A stretch of DNA of 64,000 bases. Origin: Pseudomonadota bacterium. GTDB taxonomy: Bacteria; Chloroflexota; UBA6077; JAJPGT01. The DNA lies in assembly GCA_021325655.1 (NCBI GenBank), contig JAJPGT010000023.1, positions 1-64,000 of the forward strand, in the 5' to 3' direction. The notes under the pieces were generated by a model that was not told the origin of the DNA, made no database searches, and saw nothing but the letters and a program-made list of their open reading frames with translations. Position 1 is the stretch's first letter. Every line of letters begins with the position of its first letter. This document shows, in pieces, positions 58,666 through 64,000 of the stretch. The position numbers and the translations under genes are program-made.

Positions 58666-59298
58666 ATGAGCGTGCTCCGCAAGCTAGGGCTCGTCCCCAA
58701 ACAGGATGAGTTCTTCCGTCTGCTCAACAAGCAGGCAGCCAACAGCCGCGCCGGCGCCGACCGGCTGATTCGTCTGCTCGAGAACTACGATGACCCCGAG
58801 CTCGGTGAGAAGGAGCTCCACGCGATCGAGCACCATGGCGATGAGCTGGTCCACGACGTGATGAACCTGCTCAATGAGACCTTCCTTACCCCGATCGACC
58901 GCGAGGACATCCACGCGCTCGCCTCACGGCTGGACGACGTCATCGACCTGGTACACGAGGTGGCCGAGCACCTGGTGATGTACCGCATCCGGACCATTCG
59001 TCCTGAGGCGGTCCAGCTCGCGCGCCTGATCTGCGCGACCACGGAGCAGATCTGCGCCGCGGTCGCCAGCATCGGTGCGGGGCGCGACGTCGGGCGCCAA
59101 TACTGGGTGGAGATCAACCGGCTGGAGAACGAAGGCGACCATATTAGCAAGAGCGCCATCGCCCGGCTGTTCGACGAGGACCTCCCGCCGCTCGACGTGA
59201 TCAAGTGGAAGGATGTGCTCGAGCGGCTGGAAGCGGCGATCGATGCCTCGGAGGATGTCGCCAACGTCCTGGAAAGCATCGAGCTGAAGAACGGTTGA
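58666..59298 (+). CDS. DUF47/PhoU-like regulator of phosphate transport
   Basis: A 210-residue all-helical protein of the DUF47 (Pit accessory) family. It has acidic metal-binding motifs of the PhoU type: KELHAIEHHGDELVHDVMN, EDIHALASRLDDVIDLVHEV, and NRLENEGDHISKSAIARLF. These proteins gate or regulate Pit-type phosphate transporters, and indeed pitA follows 104 bp downstream. ATG 58666 has AGGAAGAGG upstream. A CACCGGTGAG element lies about 60 bp before it. Confidence 0.9.
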   Translation: MSVLRKLGLVPKQDEFFRLLNKQAANSRAGADRLIRLLENYDDPELGEKELHAIEHHGDELVHDVMNLLNETFLTPIDREDIHALASRLDDVIDLVHEVAEHLVMYRIRTIRPEAVQLARLICATTEQICAAVASIGAGRDVGRQYWVEINRLENEGDHISKSAIARLFDEDLPPLDVIKWKDVLERLEAAIDASEDVANVLESIELKNG

Positions 59299-59402
59299 TG
59301 TCGCTGCTGCTGCCGCTGTCCCGGGCGGCCCGCCTCGTTCCCGAGCCGGTCGGCGCGTTGCCAAGGGCGGGCTGGCCGTGCCCGCCCGGAGGGCCCTAAC
59401 CC

Positions 59403-60404
59403 ATGGACAGCGCCTTTGCGCTCCTGGTTGCGATCGTCGTGCTCGGCCTGGCGTTCGAGTTCGTCAACGGCTTTCACGACGCCGCCAATGCCATTGCCAC
59501 CGTCGTCGGGACCCGGGTGCTCTCGCCGGCCGCGGCGGTGCTGATGGCCGGGCTGCTGAACTTCGCCGGGGCGGTCTCCGGGACGGCAGTGGCGACCACC
59601 GTGGGCAAGGGTATCGTCGACCCGTCTGCTGTCACCCAGGTGACGGTCATCTCCGGGCTGATTTCGGCGATTCTCTGGGACCTCATCACCTGGTACTACG
59701 GGCTGCCGTCCAGCTCCAGCCACGCGCTCATCTTCTCGGTCGTTGGCGCCGGCGTGGCCACCGCCGGCTGGAACGTCATCGTCTTTGCCGGCCTCAGCCG
59801 CACCATCCTCGGCATCGTCTACTCCCCGCTGGCTGGCTTCCTGTTTGCCAGCCTGCTGCTGATCGCGCTGTTCTGGGCGTTTCGGCGGACTCGGCGGGTG
59901 GTGGCGAGCACACTGTTCTCCCGGCTGCAGCTCGTCTCGTCGGCCTACATGGCGTTCTCCCACGGCGGCAACGACGGCCAGAAGACGATGGGGATCATTG
60001 CGCTGGCGCTGTTCAGCTACGGCGCACTGGGCCAGCAGTTCTTCATCCCCACCTGGGTGATGGTCGCCGCAGCGCTCGCAATCGCCCTGGGAACCGCTTC
60101 GGGTGGCTGGCGCATTGTCAAGACGATGGGCTTCAGTCTGGGCGAGCTCCAGCCGGTCCACGGCTTCGCCGCGGAGACCGCCGCCGGGACGGTGATCGAG
60201 ATCGCCACCCGCTTCGGGGTACCGATCTCCACCACCCACGCCATCACCGGCGCCATCCTGGGGGTGGGCACGGCGCGCCGGGCCAAAGGGGTGCGCTGGG
60301 GGCTGGCAGGGCGGATCGTCGTCGGCTGGGTGCTGACGATTCCCGGCTGCTTCGGCCTCGGTTACGTCGTCAAGCTGGTTCTGACCGCGCTGCTCGGGAT
60401 GTAG
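59403..60404 (+). CDS. pitA: Low-affinity inorganic phosphate transporter PitA
   Basis: A 333-residue Pit-family permease with about ten helices and both PHO-4 repeats: EFVNGFHDAANAIATVVGTR near the N-terminus and AFSHGGNDGQKTMGIIALAL in the middle, plus YGLPSSSSHALIFSVVG and VPISTTHAITGAILGVG. It co-transports metal-phosphate complexes with protons. Preceded by its DUF47 partner. GGAGGG lies 8 bases before ATG 59403. Its 3' end overlaps the convergent glycosyltransferase gene by 35 bp. Confidence 0.93.
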   Translation: MDSAFALLVAIVVLGLAFEFVNGFHDAANAIATVVGTRVLSPAAAVLMAGLLNFAGAVSGTAVATTVGKGIVDPSAVTQVTVISGLISAILWDLITWYYGLPSSSSHALIFSVVGAGVATAGWNVIVFAGLSRTILGIVYSPLAGFLFASLLLIALFWAFRRTRRVVASTLFSRLQLVSSAYMAFSHGGNDGQKTMGIIALALFSYGALGQQFFIPTWVMVAAALAIALGTASGGWRIVKTMGFSLGELQPVHGFAAETAAGTVIEIATRFGVPISTTHAITGAILGVGTARRAKGVRWGLAGRIVVGWVLTIPGCFGLGYVVKLVLTALLGM

Positions 60405-62100
60405 CCACCCGTTCGGGCCATGGCGTGGCCACCGCTCGTCCCTTGCCCCCTGGGGCCGATGCCTCCGTTATCCGGACCCTGTAGCGGTGCCCAGCACGGC
60501 CGAACCGCGCCAGCCCAACCGCGAAACAGCCACCGCCCGGCTGGCCAGGGATGGGGATGCGTTCCACCCTCGGCTCCTTGCTCGCGAGCTGGAGCGTGGC
60601 GCAGTTAAGCAGGACAAGCCCATGCCAGTGGCGAGCCCGAACCCAGTTGAGCCACGCCTCGTTCGCCTCCACCGGCGCGAACTCCTGGCCCTGGCTCTTC
60701 AGCAGCGCCCGGAGCGCGTAGTACTGATCGCCTGCGCCGGGGAGCTCATCCTGTGTGCGGGTGTCCAGCCGCAGCGGCTCACCGGGTTGGCGAATTGCGC
60801 GAACCCTTGCCGCCGCGGCATAGAGGACGGCTGTATGGCTCCCCCTGGCATCCACCGCGTGATAGTAGCTCGCCAGCGCCAGCAGCGACGGCACGGACAG
60901 GAGTGCGGCACCGGCCACAGCGGCGCCGCACGCGACGGCGGGAGCGCCGGGATGCATGAGCCGCATCCGCGCCAGCAGATCCGCCAGCAGGCCCCCCAGC
61001 GCCACGTCGACGAGTGCCCCCATCGGGACGAAATAGCGTCCATCCAGTGGCAGCGAGTAGCGATTGTTCAGCGCTGGGAGGGCCAGCAGCGCGGGCGCGG
61101 CGATGAGGAGCGGCAGGGGATTGCCCCGGCGGGCCTGCTGTCCGAGCGCAAGCGCTGCCAGGGTGAGCGCCGCCGCGCCGGCCGCTTGCTCCGATGCGCT
61201 CGGGCCTTCGAGGGATACGGTGCCGGCCAGCACCTGGCCAAGGGGAGGCGCGGCGTGCTGGAGATTGCGCAGGTATTCCGCCAGGCCAGGTGCGCCCGCA
61301 TGGGTATCGCGCGTCCGGGCGAGCTGGATACCCCGGAGTGTCCCGAGGTTGGTCTGCGCGTTGTACACAAGGAACATGCTCGTCGCGGCAAGAAAGAGCG
61401 CCAGTCCAAGGGCAGCCCAGCGGGTCCGCAGCAGCGCGGGGTGGCGCCAGAGCAGCCAGGCGAGCGCGCCGGGAAATAGCAGCCCGGCCAGCAGGTGGAT
61501 CTCAGCGGCCAGCCCGAACAGCAGCCCCGCCAACGCCAGCGCTGGGCCGCTCCCACGCCGGCCGACGCGCGCCAGCGCCGCGCAGCCGGCGAGGAGGAAG
61601 AAGACACTCCAGCAATACGCCCAGCCAACGTGCGAGATGACCAGAATGTGGAACCCGGAGCTGGCGAGCAGGAGCGCGCCAGCCAGACCCGCGGCCCGGC
61701 CATGCAGCTCTCGCCCAAGCAGGTAGAGCGCCGGAACAGTCGCGGCACCGAACAGCAGCGATAACACTCGCGGCAGCGCCGGGTCGACGCCCAGTATGCG
61801 CCAGACGGCGGCGACCAGGTACAGCGGCAGCGCCCCGACATAGGCGTCGTGGGCCACGAGCAGCGGTGTACCCTGGTACACCTGGCTGGCGAGGTCCAGC
61901 TCCCAGATCTCGTCACTCAGTTCGGGGGCAGCGGTGAGATAGGGCAGACGCAGCAGCAACGCCAGGCCGAACAGGCCGGCCAGGAGCAGCGTCTCCAGCC
62001 AGGCGGCCAGCAATGAGCGCTCGGCCCACGTCACGGTTGCTCGCCTCGCCATGCAGCCCCGGCGGGCTGGGAACAGCGTGGCGGCAAACCACCGGATCAT
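60370..62100 (-). CDS. GT39/ArnT-like membrane glycosyltransferase
   Basis: About 576 residues with 11-12 helices followed by a soluble C-terminal domain. The first luminal loop holds the Asp-Glu motif of lipid-phosphate sugar transferases (PELSDEIWELDLASQVYQG), and AAVWRILGVDPALPRVLS then LFGAATVPALYLLGRELHG follows the GT39/PMT-2 pattern. It would use polyprenyl-phosphate sugars on the outer face of the membrane. The start is unclear: ATG 62100 is used, with 62052 and 62217 possible. No sugar acceptor genes surround it. Confidence 0.8.
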   Translation of the reverse strand: MIRWFAATLFPARRGCMARRATVTWAERSLLAAWLETLLLAGLFGLALLLRLPYLTAAPELSDEIWELDLASQVYQGTPLLVAHDAYVGALPLYLVAAVWRILGVDPALPRVLSLLFGAATVPALYLLGRELHGRAAGLAGALLLASSGFHILVISHVGWAYCWSVFFLLAGCAALARVGRRGSGPALALAGLLFGLAAEIHLLAGLLFPGALAWLLWRHPALLRTRWAALGLALFLAATSMFLVYNAQTNLGTLRGIQLARTRDTHAGAPGLAEYLRNLQHAAPPLGQVLAGTVSLEGPSASEQAAGAAALTLAALALGQQARRGNPLPLLIAAPALLALPALNNRYSLPLDGRYFVPMGALVDVALGGLLADLLARMRLMHPGAPAVACGAAVAGAALLSVPSLLALASYYHAVDARGSHTAVLYAAAARVRAIRQPGEPLRLDTRTQDELPGAGDQYYALRALLKSQGQEFAPVEANEAWLNWVRARHWHGLVLLNCATLQLASKEPRVERIPIPGQPGGGCFAVGLARFGRAGHRYRVRITEASAPGGKGRAVATPWPERVATSRAARSEPA

Positions 62101-62332
62101 CTGGTGTTTCCGCTCAGCCCGCTCCACGCATCCGCTCCGGCCCGATGTGCTGGCGCGGAGTATAGGCGCGGGACCGCTAGCAATGCCCGCGTCCGTCTTC
62201 ACCAGCACCATGAGCACGTAGCACGCGCCAGGTTAGAGCTGATGCTCCCGTCGAAGGCCAGGTGCGCCCTTACGACGTTCGGTAAACGGCCGCCCCGCTC
62301 GTCAAGGGAGCGCTGCAGCTCATCCTGTCCTG

Positions 62333-63472
62333 CTACGTGCCCGCGGGTGGGCGATGCTCGCGGCCGTCTTTCAGAGTCAGGTGTGGCACCAGCCGGCGAC
62401 TGAGACGCGCTTCGACGCCGAAGGAGTCGCGAACGCTGAAGTCGCCCTCCTCCCAGGCCAGCACCGCCACGTCGGCTGGGGCGCCGACCTGCAAGCTGCC
62501 CAGCCATGGCTCGCGCCCCAGCTTGCGGCCAGGGTTGCTTGTTACCAGCGGGATCAGCTCCCGGAGCGGCACTCCGAGCGCCAGGAGCTTGTTCAGGAAG
62601 CCGGGCAGATGGAAGGAGGGGTCTTGCTGCATCAGCGGGACCGTGACGTCGGTGCTCAGACCATTGGGCAGGAAGTCTTGATCCAGCAGCCGGCGCACGA
62701 CCGGGAAGCTCACGTGCATCCGGCCGTGGGCGGCGTCGAAGTAGATGCCGTTTCGCTGCGCCTCGCGCACCGCCGGGTGGAGCTGCCCGGTGGGGTCCAG
62801 CGCCCCATTCGGCCAGCCGGTGAGGATGTGGGTGACCACGTCGCCGGGACGCAGCCACTCCAGGATCGTCGGGAGCGGCTCGCCGCTAGCACCGATGTGC
62901 ACCATCACCGGCACCTGCGCCGCGTCGGCTGCCTGGCGCAGCAGCCGCAGCACCGGCAACGCCGACATCCCGACCGCGTAGTTGCTGAGCCGCGCCTTGA
63001 TCCCGACGATCAGGTCACGGTTCGCCTCGATCGCCTGGACCACTGCGTCGATGTCGGCGTACGCGAGCTGCATCAGCTCACCGATACGAATGTCGATCAG
63101 CCCCTGGGTGGCCAGGTGGATCCAGGCGTACACCCGGGTCTGCACCCGCTCTATCACGTAGGCACGGAAAGCGTCGATGGTCGCCGCCCCGGCGCTGCCG
63201 CCGTCGGCTGCGGTGGTGGTGCCATACGGCAGACAGGAGCAGTCCGGGTCGGTGCCGATGCCCATGCGGGCGAAGACGTGCGCGTGCAGGTCGACCAGCC
63301 CCGGCAGGACCAGCATCCCCGCCACGTCGATCACCCGCTGTGCCGGCGCGGTGTCCAGGCTCGGGCCGATCTCGGCCACCCGCCCAGCGGTGATCGCCAC
63401 GTCCAGCACGCCCTCGCGCCCTGAGGCTGGATCCATGACGGTGCCGCCCTTAAGCAGCAGATCGACGCTCAT
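62333..63472 (-). CDS. Amidohydrolase/deacetylase-family metallohydrolase (EF_0837-like)
   Basis: A 379-residue TIM-barrel metal hydrolase. Metal ligands appear as DLHAHVFARMGIG, carboxylated Lys in IVGIKARLSNYAVG, His in VPVMVHIGASG, His in VVTHILTGWPNG, and Asp in IYFDAAHGRMHVS. The order and the LHAHVF...TDPD segment fit the COG3964 group near dihydroorotase and N-acyl-D-amino-acid deacylase; exact substrate unknown. ATG 63472 overlaps the stop of the macro-domain gene (ATGA). Confidence 0.85.
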   Translation of the reverse strand: MSVDLLLKGGTVMDPASGREGVLDVAITAGRVAEIGPSLDTAPAQRVIDVAGMLVLPGLVDLHAHVFARMGIGTDPDCSCLPYGTTTAADGGSAGAATIDAFRAYVIERVQTRVYAWIHLATQGLIDIRIGELMQLAYADIDAVVQAIEANRDLIVGIKARLSNYAVGMSALPVLRLLRQAADAAQVPVMVHIGASGEPLPTILEWLRPGDVVTHILTGWPNGALDPTGQLHPAVREAQRNGIYFDAAHGRMHVSFPVVRRLLDQDFLPNGLSTDVTVPLMQQDPSFHLPGFLNKLLALGVPLRELIPLVTSNPGRKLGREPWLGSLQVGAPADVAVLAWEEGDFSVRDSFGVEARLSRRLVPHLTLKDGREHRPPAGT

Positions 63473-64000
63473 CGGCGCAGGCTCCTTTCCTCCACAAGCT
63501 GGGTGAGCGCCTCCTGGTGGGCACGCAGGGCGGCATCGTCGTACAGCACCAGCAGCAGCCGGCGGGGCGGCCGGCCAGTGGCGAGGTGCTCGGCGAGCGT
63601 GCTGAGCGCCACCCGCGCCGCCTCGTCCAACGGATAGCCGTACACCCCGGTGCTGATCGCCGGGAACGCCAGGCTGTTCAGGCCGTGGTCCCGCGCCAGC
63701 CGCAGCGCTGCGCGGTAGGTGCTGGCGAGCAGCCGCGCGCTCTCGGCCGGATTCCGCTGGCTGTAAACCGGCCCGACGCAGTGGATCACGTGCCGTTGCG
63801 GCAACCGACCGGCCCCGGTGATCCGCGCCTCGCCGGTCGGGCAGCCGCCCAGCGACCGGCACTCGGTCAGCAGCGCCGGCCCAGCGGCGCGATGGATCGC
63901 GCCATCCACCCCACCGCCGCCGAGCAGCGAGCTATTGGCGGCGTTGGCGATCGCCTCGATCTCCGGCCCGAACTGGGTAATGTCGCCCTGCCACAGCTCC
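63469..64000 (-). CDS. Macro-domain protein (ADP-ribose binding), 5' end outside window
   Basis: The frame is open to the window edge, so the first few residues are missing; about 176 residues are visible. Macro signature: ELWQGDITQF, the loop IANAANSSLLGGGGVDGAIH, CPTGEARITGAGRLP, HCVGPVY and the phosphate loop FPAISTGVYGYPLDEAA. Enzymes of this class remove ADP-ribose from proteins or deacetylate O-acetyl-ADP-ribose. Coupled by ATGA overlap to an amidohydrolase gene, suggesting a shared deacylation role. Confidence 0.92.
   Translation of the reverse strand, partial: ELWQGDITQFGPEIEAIANAANSSLLGGGGVDGAIHRAAGPALLTECRSLGGCPTGEARITGAGRLPQRHVIHCVGPVYSQRNPAESARLLASTYRAALRLARDHGLNSLAFPAISTGVYGYPLDEAARVALSTLAEHLATGRPPRRLLLVLYDDAALRAHQEALTQLVEERSLRR

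Overview
The window is about 64 kb of GC-rich DNA (near two-thirds G+C) from a bacterium that uses many GTG and a few TTG starts. The Thr/Ala/Pro-rich linker behind the lipobox of one sugar-binding lipoprotein, the wound-YkuD secreted protein with WFER/YFPETG modules, the large LuxR-type ATPase regulator and the zinc-ribbon Nudix protein all fit the phylum Chloroflexota, perhaps Thermomicrobia or a relative. That placement is inference from gene style; no rRNA is present. No phage or CRISPR array is seen. The only mobile-element trace is a decayed transposase remnant at 17.4-17.8 kb.

Layout. 0-1.35 kb: 3' part of a repeat-rich surface protein. 1.6-5.0 kb: MarR regulator with four Cys plus protoglobin, convergent with cbtBA (predicted cobalt transport), then Nudix and a pterin synthase. 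5.2-7.3 kb: glycosyltransferase and an orphan E1-alpha dehydrogenase subunit. 7.4-11.2 kb: first CUT2-type sugar ABC operon (ATPase, permease, binding protein). 11.3-17.2 kb: Kelch protein, CBS protein, LuxR-type ATPase regulator, EthD and SnoaL-like proteins. 17.9-22.0 kb: minus-strand cluster response regulator-GGDEF, SDR, DUF362, amine oxidase. 22.1-28.3 kb: mixed genes including half an MFS transporter, CsaA, a CAP-domain protein, tRNA-Ala(GGC), a predicted PPi-dependent phosphofructokinase, a sorbitol-dehydrogenase-like SDR and an HtrA-like lipoprotein protease. 28.5-37.9 kb: glycogen phosphorylase, L,D-transpeptidase, EamA transporter, DUF815 ATPase, cupredoxin and a two-component system.

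38.0-49.6 kb is the most striking part: one co-directional run of GntR regulator, CUT2-type binding protein, two different permeases around one ATPase, an isocitrate-lyase/PEP-mutase-like lyase, two N-carbamoylsarcosine-amidase-like hydrolases, a class III CoA-transferase, a PuuE-type allantoinase/cyclic imidase and a hydantoinase/dihydropyrimidinase-like enzyme. Together they read as uptake and stepwise opening of a cyclic ureide or imide, then deamidation and cleavage of the carbon skeleton. A GntR-type operator lies at the predicted transcription start. The substrate cannot be read from sequence.

50-64 kb: an Nramp-like transporter lacking the usual metal-site motifs, a zinc alcohol dehydrogenase, a CorC/HlyC-like membrane protein, an unknown protein with a possible PD-(D/E)XK site coupled to an SRPBCC protein, citrate synthase, a CDF metal exporter with a His-rich tail, the DUF47-Pit phosphate pair, a GT39-like membrane glycosyltransferase, and an amidohydrolase translationally coupled to a macro-domain protein that runs off the end. 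Several convergent gene pairs are separated by perfect palindromes acting as likely two-way terminators.
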